Source: Arthrobacter koreensis (GTDB lineage: Bacteria > Actinomycetota > Actinomycetes > Actinomycetales > Micrococcaceae). From it: a stretch of DNA of 64,000 bases. Positions 1 through 10,318 of the stretch are shown piece after piece. The notes beneath the pieces are model-generated. The model made no database searches. It saw nothing but the letters and a program-made list of their open reading frames with translations, and was not told the origin of the DNA. The position numbers and the translations under genes were made by a program. Position 1 is the stretch's first letter, and every line of letters begins with the position of its first letter. The DNA lies in NCBI RefSeq assembly GCF_009193255.1, contig NZ_WACG01000006.1, positions 186,001 to 250,000 of the forward strand, read 5' to 3'.

Positions 1-351
1 CCAGCTCCAGCCCATCAGGATCACTACGTTCGCTGCCACCGGCACCAGGCTTCCCCTGGCACCGAATGCTCCGCGGGTGATGGCCATGGTTGGAAGCCCG
101 GTGCGCGTCCCAATGTTGCCGATCAAGGTCAGGACGACGGCGCCCAGGAGAGTGCCGAGGATAATCATCCACACCGCGGAACCAAAGCTGACACCGGGAA
201 CAATCAGGGTGCCCGTGAGCAGGGTCGTCACCACGAAGTTGGCTGCCAGCCAGATCATGCCAATGCGCGGCGCGGACAGGGTGCCGCGCACGGGGCCGGA
301 GCCTTCGTTGCTCTGCTGCAGGTGCCGGTCAAGGCGGCGGTAGAGGTTCAT
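1..351 (-). CDS. NCS1-family purine/cytosine permease, N-terminal part
   Basis: This reverse-strand gene starts at the ATG at 351-349 and runs off the left edge, so only about 116 N-terminal residues are visible. An AGGA Shine-Dalgarno sits 5 nt before the start. After a charged N-terminus there are hydrophobic segments at about residues 32-52 and 58-78 and a third entering the window edge. The stretch GLPTMAITRGAFGARGS between them is typical of the nucleobase:cation symporter-1 family (CodB, PucI, Mhp1), where it forms part of the substrate site. It would import a nucleobase, hydantoin or related compound across the inner membrane. The substrate cannot be told from this fragment. Confidence 0.8.
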   Translation of the reverse strand, partial: MNLYRRLDRHLQQSNEGSGPVRGTLSAPRIGMIWLAANFVVTTLLTGTLIVPGVSFGSAVWMIILGTLLGAVVLTLIGNIGTRTGLPTMAITRGAFGARGSLVPVAANVVILMGWSW

Positions 352-414
352 GGGTGTCCTAGGGGTGCGGGGCCGGGCGGGATTCCACCAACAAGGTTCT
401 TGGTTTCTTATGAG

Positions 415-426
415 CAACATGTGTTG
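415..426. promoter_or_regulatory. Candidate operator upstream of the NCS1 permease
   Basis: A perfect 12-bp palindrome (CAACATGTGTTG) lies 64 bp upstream of the permease start, in an AT-rich patch of otherwise GC-rich DNA. AT-rich palindromes of this size are common GntR/TetR-class operators. No regulator gene is visible beside it, so the assignment is tentative. Confidence 0.3.
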
Positions 427-510
427 TCTATAAGTTACATGAGCCCCTGGTGGTGGCCGTCACAATTCCGCCACACTTCCGCGCCTGGTCCTGCAGACCC
501 GCACGGCAGA

Positions 511-1398
511 CTATTTGAGCAGCCGGGACATCCTGCGGTCAGCGAGCAGCTTTCCCCCGGTCTGGCAGGTGGGACAGTACTGCAGGGACGAATCGGCGAA
601 GGATACTTCCCGTACGGTGTCGCCACAGACGGGGCACGGTTCCCCGGTGCGGGCGTGGACCCGCAGAGCCCGGCGCTTTGAGTCCTTCAGCTCCGCTGCC
701 GGACGCCCCGCGGCGTTGTCGATGGCGGACTCCAGCACCGCGCGCATCGCCTCGTACAGCCGTTTGGTTTCCTCCGGCTTGAGTTTTGACGCGTTCGCGA
801 ACGGGGACAGATGCGCCGCGTGAAGGATTTCATCGCTGTAGGCGTTGCCGATCCCCGCTATGACTGACTGGTCCCGCAGCAGGCCCTTGATCTGGCCCCG
901 GTGGCCGGCGACCAGCTCCGCGAACGTGGGCTCATCGACGTCGAACGCTTCCGGACCCAGCCGGGCAATGCCCGGCACCTCGGCCGGATCCCGGACCAGG
1001 TAGACAGCCAGGGACTTTTTGGTTCCAGCCTCAGTGAGGTCAAAACCGGGTTCGTCCCCACCGGGTTCCGCTGCTGCGAAGCGGACGCGCAGCGCCATGC
1101 GCCCCTTGCCCGGACGCAGTTTGCCGGGCTTCAGCGCATCGGACCAGCGCAGCCAGCCGGCCTTGGCCAGATCCATCACCAGGTGCACTCCCCCGGCCGT
1201 AATGATCAGGTATTTTCCGCGGCGCTGCACTGCCGTCACGGGGCCTTCCTGCAACGCCTCCAGCGGCACCCCAGCCGTTTTCAGCACAGCGAAGGAAAGC
1301 ACTTCGACGTCGGCTACCTGCGCGGGCGAGCCGCCGTCCGGCAGCAGTTTGGTCCGCAGGAAATCGGCGAGTCCCTGCACTTCAGGCATCTCGGGCAT
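511..1398 (-). CDS. Fpg/Nei-family DNA glycosylase / AP lyase
   Basis: This is a 295-aa protein. It starts MPEMPEVQ, so after Met removal the N-terminal Pro2 is the Schiff-base nucleophile and Glu3 the general acid of the formamidopyrimidine glycosylase family. The conserved beta-hairpin lysine lies in RRGKYLII (about residue 61). The H2TH element IAGIGNAYSDEILHAA lies near residue 180. A C-terminal C-x2-C...C-x2-C zinc finger (CPVCGD...YCPTC) closes the protein. It should excise oxidised bases and nick the abasic site in base-excision repair. Fpg versus Nei-type substrate preference is not readable. It is divergently transcribed from the methionine aminopeptidase gene, with 70 bp between starts. 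Confidence 0.93.
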   Translation of the reverse strand: MPEMPEVQGLADFLRTKLLPDGGSPAQVADVEVLSFAVLKTAGVPLEALQEGPVTAVQRRGKYLIITAGGVHLVMDLAKAGWLRWSDALKPGKLRPGKGRMALRVRFAAAEPGGDEPGFDLTEAGTKKSLAVYLVRDPAEVPGIARLGPEAFDVDEPTFAELVAGHRGQIKGLLRDQSVIAGIGNAYSDEILHAAHLSPFANASKLKPEETKRLYEAMRAVLESAIDNAAGRPAAELKDSKRRALRVHARTGEPCPVCGDTVREVSFADSSLQYCPTCQTGGKLLADRRMSRLLK

Positions 1399-1468
1399 GC
1401 CTACACCCTAGACGGTCTGCCAGAATGCAGAACAGACGCCAATTCTCCTGCCCCATGAAAGGCACCAC

Positions 1469-2245
1469 ATGATCGAGATCCTGAACGCAGCTGAAGTGGC
1501 GAAGGCCCGGGTTACCGGCCGGCTCGTCGCAGACATTCTCCAGGCCATGAACTCGCGCGCAACCGTCGGCACCAACCTGCTGGAAATAGACCAGTGGACG
1601 GGGCAGATGATCAAGGACGCCGGTGCCGAATCCTGCTACATCGACTACGCGCCCTCATTTGGCCGCGGCCCCTTTGGACACTACATCTGCACAGGTGTGA
1701 ACGACGCAGTGCTGCACGGCCTTCCGCATGACTACAAGCTGCAGGACGGAGATCTGCTGACCCTTGACCTCGCGGTCTCCAAGGACGGGATTGCCGCTGA
1801 CTCGGCTATCAGCTTCATCGTCGGGAACAGCCGGCCGGCTGAAAGCGTAAAGCTGATCGGTGCCACCGAACGGGCGCTGGCCGCCGGCATCGCCGCGGCA
1901 CGTCCGGGGGCGAAGATCGGTGACCTTTCCTACGCGATCGGCACGGTGCTGTCCGGCGCCGGGTACCCGGTGAACACTGAATTCGGCGGACACGGAATCG
2001 GCTCCACCATGCACCAGGACCCGCACGTTCCCAACACGGGGCGTCCGGGCCGCGGCTACGTGCTGCAACCGGGGCTAATGCTCGCGCTCGAGCCGTGGGT
2101 CATGGAGGACACGGACCAGCTCACGTTCGACGCCGACGGCTGGACACTGCGCAGCGCGACGGGGGCGCTCACCGCGCACAGCGAACACACCATCATCATC
2201 ACGGACGACGGCGCCGAGATCCTCACCCTGCCCTCGGCTGGATAG
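1469..2245 (+). CDS. map: Type I methionine aminopeptidase
   Basis: This 258-aa protein removes the initiator Met from nascent proteins. The five dinuclear-metal ligands of the family can be placed: Asp in LLTLDLAV, Asp in GIAADSAISF, His in GGHGIGSTMH, Glu in ALEPWVME and Glu in HSEHTIII. The substrate histidine lies in YICTGVND/LHGLP. There is no N-terminal zinc-finger extension, as is usual for a bacterial single-domain enzyme. AAAGG precedes the ATG by about 7 nt. Actinobacteria often carry two map genes, so this may be the second copy rather than the one next to the ribosomal or adk genes. Confidence 0.93.
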   Translation: MIEILNAAEVAKARVTGRLVADILQAMNSRATVGTNLLEIDQWTGQMIKDAGAESCYIDYAPSFGRGPFGHYICTGVNDAVLHGLPHDYKLQDGDLLTLDLAVSKDGIAADSAISFIVGNSRPAESVKLIGATERALAAGIAAARPGAKIGDLSYAIGTVLSGAGYPVNTEFGGHGIGSTMHQDPHVPNTGRPGRGYVLQPGLMLALEPWVMEDTDQLTFDADGWTLRSATGALTAHSEHTIIITDDGAEILTLPSAG

Positions 2246-2261
2246 CCCGGCGCCCGCCGGG

Positions 2262-2303
2262 TTCCCGTCTCCCGCTTCCCGTCTCCCGCTTCCCGTCTCC
2301 CGC
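2262..2303. repeat. Three perfect 14-bp tandem repeats
   Basis: The unit TTCCCGTCTCCCGC occurs three times head to tail without a mismatch (2262-2275, 2276-2289, 2290-2303). It starts 16 bp after the map stop codon and directly abuts the palindromic element at 2304. It is non-coding and a probable slippage site. Confidence 0.95.
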
Positions 2304-2363
2304 ATCGAGATGACAGAAACTGCCCGAATCCGGGCTCTAACGGGCAGTTTCTGTCATCTCGAT
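2304..2363. repeat. Intergenic palindromic element, copy 1 (23-bp perfect arms)
   Basis: Arms 2304-2326 and 2341-2363 are perfect reverse complements over 23 bp around a 14-nt loop; the core is GAGATGACAGAAACTGC. It lies between two convergent genes (map and the PRISE-like reductase) and could act as a bidirectional terminator. A second, diverged copy in the opposite orientation lies at 6529-6586 and shares loop sequence too, so this is a repeat family and not only a terminator. Confidence 0.9.
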
Positions 2364-2381
2364 TCAGGGGCGGGGAACTGA

Positions 2382-3455
2382 TCAGGGAATGATCCGGTCC
2401 GCGCGGTACTGGTCGAACAGCTGCAGGAAGCTGTCTTCCGTGCGGCGGTAGCCGGTGAAGCCGGCGAGGCGGCTCTTGCTCATATCCGCGAGGACCTCCA
2501 TGGTGCGCCCCAGGTCTGCATCCGTGTGCCACCAGGACGCGATTCGGGCAAGGTTTGCCTCGCTGAGCCCCTCCTCGGCAGCGATGTCCGACCACACCTG
2601 TTCCATGCCCAGCATCTGCTGTTCGAGGGGACGTGGGGAATCCTTGAACCCTTCGGCTTCCACACCGAAATAGGCAGCCAGTTTTGGCCACATCCAGCGC
2701 CAGCGAAAAACATCACCGTTGACCACGTTGTAGGCCTGGTTGCCGGATTCTTCGGTGGTCGCTGCCCACATCATGTGCTCGGCAAGAAGGTTTCCGTCAG
2801 TGACATCCGTGAGACCATTCCACTGGGTTTCCGAGCCCGGGAAGATGAAGGGCCTGCCCAGTTTCCTGCAGATGGTGGCCTGCGCGGCCAGGGTCAGCCC
2901 CATGTTCATGGCATTGCCGACGGCGTGGCCAACCACGGTGTGCGACCGGTGTACCGACCAGCGGAAGCCCTGCTTTTCAGCGGCCGCCCAGAGTTCGTCT
3001 TCCTGCGCGTAGTAGAAGTTGTCGACGGGCAGCCGGGGCTCTTCTTCCCGGAATGGAGTGTCCGGAACCGGCCCCGCTCCGTACGCTTCGAACGGGCCCA
3101 GATAGTGCTTGAGGCCGGTCATGAGTGCCACGTGTTCAACCGGGGCGTGTTCGAGGGCCCGGAGCACATTCCTCAGCATCGCTCGGTTGACGCGGATGTT
3201 TTCTTCCTCGGTGTCCTGCCGTGCCCAGGCCGTGAAAAACACGTGCGTAGGCGTTTCCCCGCGGAGGGCATCCGCGAGACTGTCTGCTGCCAGCAGGTCG
3301 GCAGGGATATGCCGGGAATCCGAGCCGCTCACGGGGTTCCGGGACAGTGAAAGTACCGTCCAGCCGCCCTCCTGGTTCAGCCGTCGAATGATGGACGATC
3401 CGGCGATGCCGCTTCCGCCGATGACCAGCGCTGTCTTGTTGGATTCGGTGACCAT
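2382..3455 (-). CDS. PRISE-like SDR oxidoreductase (progesterone 5-beta-reductase/iridoid-synthase-like)
   Basis: This 357-aa protein has an N-terminal Rossmann motif GGSGIAGSSIIRRL (about residues 12-25) and FFTAWARQDTEEENIRVN. The signature NFYYAQED replaces the usual SDR YxxxK with the FYY motif of the PRISE family (plant progesterone 5-beta-reductase and iridoid synthase). WSVHRSHTVVGHA follows, as in that family. PRISE enzymes reduce activated C=C bonds of enones with NADPH; the bacterial substrate is unknown. The ATG at 3455 is preferred over the TTG one codon upstream. It lies downstream of ramB on the same strand, across a structured 100-bp spacer. Confidence 0.8.
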   Translation of the reverse strand: MVTESNKTALVIGGSGIAGSSIIRRLNQEGGWTVLSLSRNPVSGSDSRHIPADLLAADSLADALRGETPTHVFFTAWARQDTEEENIRVNRAMLRNVLRALEHAPVEHVALMTGLKHYLGPFEAYGAGPVPDTPFREEEPRLPVDNFYYAQEDELWAAAEKQGFRWSVHRSHTVVGHAVGNAMNMGLTLAAQATICRKLGRPFIFPGSETQWNGLTDVTDGNLLAEHMMWAATTEESGNQAYNVVNGDVFRWRWMWPKLAAYFGVEAEGFKDSPRPLEQQMLGMEQVWSDIAAEEGLSEANLARIASWWHTDADLGRTMEVLADMSKSRLAGFTGYRRTEDSFLQLFDQYRADRIIP

Positions 3456-3512
3456 CAATTCACCCTATCCCCCGGGGCTCCTCCCGGTGATGCGGGGACC
3501 GCCGGCCGGTGT

Positions 3513-3573
3513 CAGTCCCCGCGCCTCGCGATCCGGGGACTGAGCGTCCTTTCGAAGGGCACTCAGTCCCCGG
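3513..3573 (-). terminator. Two mutually exclusive hairpins between ramB and the PRISE gene
   Basis: Three related arms lie here: 3562-3573, 3533-3544 and 3513-3521. The middle arm is a perfect 12-bp reverse complement of the first, which overlaps the ramB stop codon. It is also a 9-bp reverse complement of the third. Only one pairing can form at a time. No U-run follows, so a simple intrinsic terminator is not certain; an attenuator-like or mRNA-stability role is possible. Confidence 0.55.
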
Positions 3574-5059
3574 AGTGTGCCTGCAGGAAGCTGTACACCT
3601 CGGTCTCGTCCACGCCGGGAAATGCACCGGGAGGCAGCGCGGCGAGCAAATGCGAATGCGCCCGGGCGCTGGGCCAGGCCATGCCGGACCATTCAGTGGC
3701 CAGCTCCGCAGGCGGCGTGCGGCAGCAGTCAGGATCCGGGCAGCGGGACTTGGAGCGCTCGGTGGTGTCCCGGCCGCGGAACCACTTCACGTGCGCGTAC
3801 GGCACGCCGATGCTGAGGGAGAACAGTCCCCCGGAGCTGCGCTCGGTACGTGCAGTACACCAAAACGTTCCGGCCGGTGTATCCGTGTACTGGTTGTACG
3901 CACTGAACTTGTCGGGCACTGAAAACACCTCGCGGCTGGTCCAGTACCTGCAGATTGGCTGGCCCTCGATGGCGCCGGTGTGGTCGGAAGGGAACGTCAC
4001 GCCGTCGTTCTCATAGGCCTTGTAGACAATGCCGCTCTCATGCACTTTCTGGAAGTGCGTGCGGATACCCAGGTGCTCCGTGGCCAGGTTGGTGAAGCGG
4101 TGCGCCGCGGTTTCGTAGGAGACGGCAAAAGCGTCACGAATGTCCTCGACGGCGATTTCCTTGGCGGTCTTGGCCCGCTGCAGGAACTCGACCGTGGCTT
4201 TCTCCGGCAGCAGCAGTGCGGCGGCGAAATAGTTGGTCGCCACGCGCTGGCTGAGGAACTCGCCGTAGCTGCGCGGCGTCTGGTGATCCAGCACGTAGTG
4301 GCCCAGCGCCTGCAGCAGCACCGAGCGCGGATCATGTTCGGAACGCTGGGACTGCGTCAGGTAGATGCGCTTGTTCTTCAGGTCCGTCACGGAGCGCGTG
4401 GAATGCGGCAGGTCAGAGACGTGGTGCAGGCTGAATCCAAGGTGGGCGGCGATATCCGCAATGACGTGCTGGGACAGCGGACCGTTGGTATGGCCCACTG
4501 AATCCAGCACTCTCTGGGCGGCCTGTTCGTACTCGGGGAAGTAGTTGTTGCGCTCCCGCATCATCGCCCGCAGCTCCCCGTTGGCTCGTCGCGCTTCCTC
4601 CGGAGTGGCCACCTGTTCGTTCAGCCGGCGTTCCAGTTCGGCCTGCAGGCCGACGAGGGATTCCAGCACATCAAGGGGCAGACGCGAAGAAATGCGAACC
4701 TTCGGCAGGCCCAGGGACTGGTACAGCGGGCCGCGCTGCGCGCGCTCAAGCTCGATTTCGAGTGCGGCCCGGCGGCTGGGCGGCTCCGAGCCGAGCAGCT
4801 GGTCGATGCTCACGTCCAGCGCCTTGGCCAGGGCCTGCAGCAGCCCCAGTTTCGGCTCACGCTTGCCGTTTTCGATCAATGAGAGCTGGGAGGCCACGGT
4901 CCCGACGGCGGCGCCAAGGTCATCGAGTGTCATGCCCTTGGCCTTGCGCAGGTGCCGCACCCGGCGGCCCAGGGAGATGACGTCCAGCGAGGAGTCGGCC
5001 GCGCCGGCGTCGTTCGATGTACCGGTTGAAATGGGCCGGTTCCATGTTGCGCTCGTCAC
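3563..5059 (-). CDS. ramB: RamB-type acetate-metabolism regulator (XRE HTH plus degenerate ImmA/IrrE-like domain)
   Basis: This is a cytoplasmic regulator of about 498 aa. An XRE helix-turn-helix (LGRRVRHLRKAKGMTLDDLG to QLSLIENGKREP) lies near the N-terminus. A central IrrE/ImmA-like region has a degraded zinc-protease site (QALGHYVLDH, without the HExxH glutamate). A C-terminal short-chain-fatty-acid-regulator domain is rich in Cys and Trp. This is the architecture of RamB/ScfR. In Corynebacterium glutamicum RamB represses glyoxylate-cycle and acetate-activation genes; here it diverges from aceA, which supports the name. The start is ambiguous: GTG at 5059 (MTSATWN) or ATG at 5086 (MHFFAY). 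Neither has a well-spaced Shine-Dalgarno. A longer reading to 5281 would run into aceA and is unlikely. Confidence 0.85.
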   Translation of the reverse strand: MTSATWNRPISTGTSNDAGAADSSLDVISLGRRVRHLRKAKGMTLDDLGAAVGTVASQLSLIENGKREPKLGLLQALAKALDVSIDQLLGSEPPSRRAALEIELERAQRGPLYQSLGLPKVRISSRLPLDVLESLVGLQAELERRLNEQVATPEEARRANGELRAMMRERNNYFPEYEQAAQRVLDSVGHTNGPLSQHVIADIAAHLGFSLHHVSDLPHSTRSVTDLKNKRIYLTQSQRSEHDPRSVLLQALGHYVLDHQTPRSYGEFLSQRVATNYFAAALLLPEKATVEFLQRAKTAKEIAVEDIRDAFAVSYETAAHRFTNLATEHLGIRTHFQKVHESGIVYKAYENDGVTFPSDHTGAIEGQPICRYWTSREVFSVPDKFSAYNQYTDTPAGTFWCTARTERSSGGLFSLSIGVPYAHVKWFRGRDTTERSKSRCPDPDCCRTPPAELATEWSGMAWPSARAHSHLLAALPPGAFPGVDETEVYSFLQAHSGD

Positions 5060-5201
5060 AAATTCACAATAAGCGAAAAAGTGCATTTCTTTCCATAGAA
5101 AACCCCTAGAAAGGGGCTTGTTATTGCCCGAGTGTTGATTGCACAGCAAGGAAATGCCGGCTTCACAGCCGGTTCGCACCGCAACCAAGGAGACGTTAGG
5201 C
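5060..5201. promoter_or_regulatory. Divergent ramB-aceA control region
   Basis: This region holds an AT-rich tract (about 5060-5100), a small hairpin with CCCCT/AGGGG arms near 5103-5117, and a perfect 6-bp stem with TCAC loop at 5157-5172 in the aceA leader. The aceA Shine-Dalgarno AAGGAGA lies at about 5187-5193. RamB of C. glutamicum binds a TTTGCAAA-like site. I see only partial matches in the AT-rich tract and do not assign an operator. Confidence 0.5.
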
Positions 5202-6500
5202 ATGACGCAGGAAGCCAGCACCGCACGCACCGCAGAGCAGCTCGCCCAGGAATGGGCCAGCGATCCCCGCTGGGACGGCATTGAGCGCGACTACACTGCC
5301 GAGGACGTCGTCAAGCTCCGTGGCCGCGTCCAGGAAGAGCACACGCTGGCCCGCCGCGGCGCCGAGAAGCTGTGGGACCAGCTCCGCAATGCCGGGGACG
5401 AGGGCTACACCAACGCCCTCGGCGCCCTGACCGGCAACCAGGCCGTGCAGCAGGTCAAGGCCGGCTTGAAGGCCATTTACCTCTCCGGCTGGCAGGTGGC
5501 GGCCGACGCCAACAACTCCGGCCACACCTACCCGGACCAGTCGCTCTACCCGGCCAACTCGGTCCCCACCGTTGTCCGCCGCATCAACAACGCCCTGCTC
5601 CGCGCAGACCAGATCGAGTTCGCCGAAGGCATCCAGTCCGTGGATGACTACCTGGTGCCGATCGTGGCCGACGCCGAAGCCGGCTTTGGCGGCCCGCTGA
5701 ACGCCTACGAGCTGATGAAGTCCATGATCCAGGCCGGCGCCTCGGGCGTTCACTGGGAGGACCAGCTCGCCTCGGAGAAGAAGTGCGGCCACCTCGGCGG
5801 CAAGGTCCTCATCCCCACCAGCCAGCACATCCGCACCCTGAACGCTGCCCGCCTGGCAGCCGACGTCGCCGGCACGCCCACCGTGGTGATCGCCCGGACC
5901 GACGCCGAGGCCGCCACCCTGATCACCTCCGACGTCGACGAGCGGGACCAGGAGTTCATCACCGGCGAGCGCACGGCGGAAGGCTTCTACAAGGTCCGCA
6001 ACGGCATTGAACCCTGCATCGCCCGGGCCAAGGCCTACGCCCCGTACTCCGACCTCATCTGGATGGAGACCGGCACCCCGGACCTGGAAATGGCCCGCAA
6101 GTTCTCCGAAGCTGTCCGCTCCGAGTTCCCGGACCAGATGCTGGCCTACAACTGCTCGCCGTCCTTCAACTGGAAGAAGCACCTGGATGACGACACCATC
6201 GCCAAGTTCCAGCGCGAGCTCGGCGCCATGGGCTTCAAGTTCCAGTTCATCACCCTCGCTGGCTTCCACGCCCTGAACTACTCCATGTTCGACCTCGCCC
6301 ACGGCTACGCCCGTTCCGGCATGAGCGCCTACGTGGAACTGCAGGAGCGCGAGTTCGGCGCCGAAGACCGCGGCTACACCGCCACCCGTCACCAGCGCGA
6401 AGTCGGCACCGGCTACTTCGACGCTATTGCCACCGCCCTGAACCCCGAGGGCAGCACCCTGGCACTGGCCGGCTCCACCGAAACCGCCCAGTTCCACTAA
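5202..6500 (+). CDS. aceA: Isocitrate lyase
   Basis: This 432-aa cytoplasmic enzyme splits isocitrate to glyoxylate and succinate, the first step of the glyoxylate shunt. The catalytic signature KKCGH is present in [13 protein letters not shown], with the active-site Cys near residue 194. [11 protein letters not shown] and WMETGTPD are Mg2+/substrate-binding regions of the family. The length matches the short actinobacterial AceA1 type. AAGGAGA 9 nt upstream supports the ATG at 5202 over the earlier in-frame ATG at 5139. It is followed by aceB in the same direction, with RamB divergent upstream. Confidence 0.97.
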   Translation: MTQEASTARTAEQLAQEWASDPRWDGIERDYTAEDVVKLRGRVQEEHTLARRGAEKLWDQLRNAGDEGYTNALGALTGNQAVQQVKAGLKAIYLSGWQVAADANNSGHTYPDQSLYPANSVPTVVRRINNALLRADQIEFAEGIQSVDDYLVPIVADAEAGFGGPLNAYELMKSMIQAGASGVHWEDQLASEKKCGHLGGKVLIPTSQHIRTLNAARLAADVAGTPTVVIARTDAEAATLITSDVDERDQEFITGERTAEGFYKVRNGIEPCIARAKAYAPYSDLIWMETGTPDLEMARKFSEAVRSEFPDQMLAYNCSPSFNWKKHLDDDTIAKFQRELGAMGFKFQFITLAGFHALNYSMFDLAHGYARSGMSAYVELQEREFGAEDRGYTATRHQREVGTGYFDAIATALNPEGSTLALAGSTETAQFH

Positions 6501-6516
6501 CCAGCAGCACCCCCGT

Positions 6517-6528
6517 CCCCCCCCCCCC
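6517..6528. repeat. C12 homopolymer tract
   Basis: An uninterrupted run of twelve C residues follows the aceA stop. It can pair with the G-run at about 6593-6600 beyond the palindromic element, extending that hairpin. Homopolymers of this length are slippage-prone and hard to sequence, so the exact count may be unreliable. Confidence 0.85.
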
Positions 6529-6586
6529 TCGAGATAGCAGAAACTGCACGTTAGAGCCTCGAAAAGAGCACTTTCTGTCATCTCGA
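6529..6586. repeat. Intergenic palindromic element, copy 2 (inverted relative to copy 1)
   Basis: The arms at 6529-6550 and 6566-6586 are reverse complements with about three mismatches. Aligned to the reverse complement of 2304-2363, the copy matches over most of ~59 nt, including the loop stretch CGTTAGAGCC. It lies between aceA and aceB and would form a strong hairpin in a joint transcript. Confidence 0.85.
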
Positions 6587-6637
6587 TGGAAGGGGGGCGG
6601 GGACCCAAACTTTTAGAAACACGCGAAGGAGCACGCC

Positions 6638-8272
<1,635 letters not shown>

Positions 8273-8285
8273 GCTTGGCTATACA

Positions 8286-8317
8286 GCGGGGCCGGATGCG
8301 AAAGCGTCCGGCCCCGC
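8286..8317 (+). terminator. Hairpin terminator after aceB
   Basis: Perfect 11-bp GC-rich arms (8286-8296 and 8307-8317) surround a core with a GAAA loop, 13 nt after the aceB stop. Only a short T-stretch follows, so termination strength is uncertain. Confidence 0.75.
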
Positions 8318-8439
8318 TTCCATGTGCCCGGGGCCGCGCATCTGTGGGGAGCACCACGTATCGACGCCGGTCCCGGCCGGGAGGCGTACCATTGATTGGC
8401 CGCTGTTGCGGCTCATCCCCCAGCTCAAGGTGTTTTTCC

Positions 8440-9873
8440 ATGTCTTCCTTCGGCCACGCCCTGGCCCGCGGACTGAACGTCCGGCACATCCGTTTCATGG
8501 CCCTCGGCTCCGCAATTGGCACCGGACTCTTCTACGGCTCCGCGGCAGCCATCCAGGCGGCCGGACCGGCCGTGCTCCTCGCCTACATCATTGGCGGCGC
8601 GGCAGTCTTCCTGGTGATGCGGGCACTGGGCGAGATGGCCGTCCGGCATCCGGTCTCCGGTTCCTTTGGGCAGTACGCCAGCCGCTACCTCGGCCCCTTC
8701 GCCGGGTTCATCACCGGCTGGACGTTCGCCTTCGAAATGGCGATCGTGGCGATCGCGGATGTGACGGCCTTTGGCATCTACATGGGCTTCTGGTTCCCGG
8801 ACGTGCCGCGCTGGATCTGGATCCTCGCCGTCGTGCTCTTTATTGCCGCGCTGAACCTGATGCGGGTGAAGGTGTTTGGGGAAACCGAGTTCTGGCTCTC
8901 CATCATCAAGGTCAGCGCCATCATTGCCATGATTACCGGCGGCGCTGCCATCATCGTCTTCGGCTTCGGCCTGGAGGACGCAGCCAATCCCGGCCTGGAA
9001 ACCCTGCTGGGCTCCGGCGGCTTCTTCGCCAACGGCTTCTGGGGCCTGCTGGCCTCCTTCGCCGTGGTGATGTTCGCCTTTGGCGGTATTGAAACCATCG
9101 GCATCACCGCCGGTGAAGCGGAGAACCCCAAAAAGGCCATCCCCGCGGCGGTGAACACCGTGCCGGTGCGCATCCTGCTCTTCTACGTGGGTGCGCTGTC
9201 CGTGCTCATGATGATCTTCCCGTGGGAGCAGATCGACGGCGAAACCAGCCCGTTCGTGCAGATCTTCGACTCGCTGGGCATTCCCGCCGCAGCGCACATC
9301 CTCAACGCCGTGGTGATCACGGCGGCCCTCTCAGCGATCAACTCGGACACCTTCGGCGCCGGCCGCATGATGTTCTCCCTCGCCCAGCAGGGCCAGGCAC
9401 CTGCAGCCTTCGCCAGGATTTCCCGCCGGGGCGTGCCGTGGATGACGGTAGCCGTCATGGCCGCCGTCCTGCTCGTCGGCGTCGTACTGAACGCAGTGCT
9501 GCCCGAGTCCCTGTTCCTGCTTATCGCCTCCATCGCCACGTTCGCCACTGTGTGGGTATGGCTGATGATCCTGCTCTCCCACATCGCGATGAAGCGGGAG
9601 ATTTCGCGCAAGGGCATGCCGGCGTCGGAATTCGGTGTGCCGTTCTGGCCTGTTGCCTCCTACGCGGCGCTGGCCTTCATGATCTTCATTGTGGTGCTGC
9701 TGGGCGTCATGCCGGACACCCGCGTGGCGCTGGTGGTGGGCGTCGTCTGGATCGGCTTCCTCTTCGCCGCCTACCGCATCTGGGTCCGCGGCAACGGCAG
9801 GGAGCGCGCGGTGCTCGCGGATGAAACCGGAACACCGGAAAGCACGACGGCGGAGGCCGGCGGGCGCAGCTAG
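8440..9873 (+). CDS. Amino-acid permease, AAT branch of the APC superfamily
   Basis: This is a 477-aa integral membrane protein with about 12 helices. The N-terminal [20 protein letters not shown] is the conserved first half-helix that binds the amino-acid backbone in AnsP/CycA/GabP-type permeases. [21 protein letters not shown] is the next family signature. AAGG lies 10 nt before the ATG at 8440; the longer reading to 8275 would cover the terminator and is rejected. It probably imports an amino acid or GABA by proton symport. It stands alone between the aceB terminator and a convergent VOC gene, whose stop overlaps its own by 4 nt. Confidence 0.85.
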   Translation: MSSFGHALARGLNVRHIRFMALGSAIGTGLFYGSAAAIQAAGPAVLLAYIIGGAAVFLVMRALGEMAVRHPVSGSFGQYASRYLGPFAGFITGWTFAFEMAIVAIADVTAFGIYMGFWFPDVPRWIWILAVVLFIAALNLMRVKVFGETEFWLSIIKVSAIIAMITGGAAIIVFGFGLEDAANPGLETLLGSGGFFANGFWGLLASFAVVMFAFGGIETIGITAGEAENPKKAIPAAVNTVPVRILLFYVGALSVLMMIFPWEQIDGETSPFVQIFDSLGIPAAAHILNAVVITAALSAINSDTFGAGRMMFSLAQQGQAPAAFARISRRGVPWMTVAVMAAVLLVGVVLNAVLPESLFLLIASIATFATVWVWLMILLSHIAMKREISRKGMPASEFGVPFWPVASYAALAFMIFIVVLLGVMPDTRVALVVGVVWIGFLFAAYRIWVRGNGRERAVLADETGTPESTTAEAGGRS

Positions 9874-10241
9874 CCCTCGCCCCAGCACAGGCAGAACGGG
9901 TGTCCTGCCGGATCCGCGTAGACCTGGAAGCCGGTGGGCGCCGTGGTGTCCTCGGAAGCCTGCAGCAGCTCCGCCCCCAGGGACAGCGCTTCGGCATGCG
10001 CCGAGGCCAGGTCTTCCACGTGGAGGTCCAGGTGCATCTGCTGCGGCTGGCCGTCCGGCCATTGCGGCCGGACGTGGTCCGGTGCCAGCTGGATGGCGAG
10101 GACCTTTTGCCCATCTACCTGAACGCTGTGCCAGTCATCGTCCTGCTCGATGGCCGTTCCACCGAGCAGCGACGCCCAGAACGTGCTTTCAACACTGAGG
10201 TCCGGAGCATCGATGACGAGTGTCTGCCTGGTGAGTTTCAT
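9870..10241 (-). CDS. VOC-superfamily (glyoxalase/bleomycin-resistance-like) protein
   Basis: This protein of about 123 aa has a beta-alpha-beta-beta-beta fold pattern: [21 protein letters not shown] in the first half and [22 protein letters not shown] to [19 protein letters not shown] in the second. That two-module layout is typical of VOC proteins, and a metal-ligand His/Glu set is plausible. The substrate is unknown. An alternative ATG at 10253 adds four residues; neither start has a strong Shine-Dalgarno. It converges on the permease with a 4-nt overlap. Confidence 0.75.
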   Translation of the reverse strand: MKLTRQTLVIDAPDLSVESTFWASLLGGTAIEQDDDWHSVQVDGQKVLAIQLAPDHVRPQWPDGQPQQMHLDLHVEDLASAHAEALSLGAELLQASEDTTAPTGFQVYADPAGHPFCLCWGEG

Positions 10242-10290
10242 GTCCGGGATCATTCCACACGAACCGGCCGCACGGAACGGTGCGTCCGGC

Positions 10291-10315
10291 CCCCGGGGAA
10301 TAGAAATCCCCGGGG
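10291..10315. promoter_or_regulatory. Strong hairpin in the 5' region of the FrnE-like gene
   Basis: Perfect 9-bp arms (CCCCGGGGA / TCCCCGGGG) with a 7-nt loop end 3 nt before the TTG start at 10319. The structure would cover the ribosome-binding region of that mRNA, so it may limit translation. Confidence 0.55.
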
Positions 10316-10318
10316 CAG

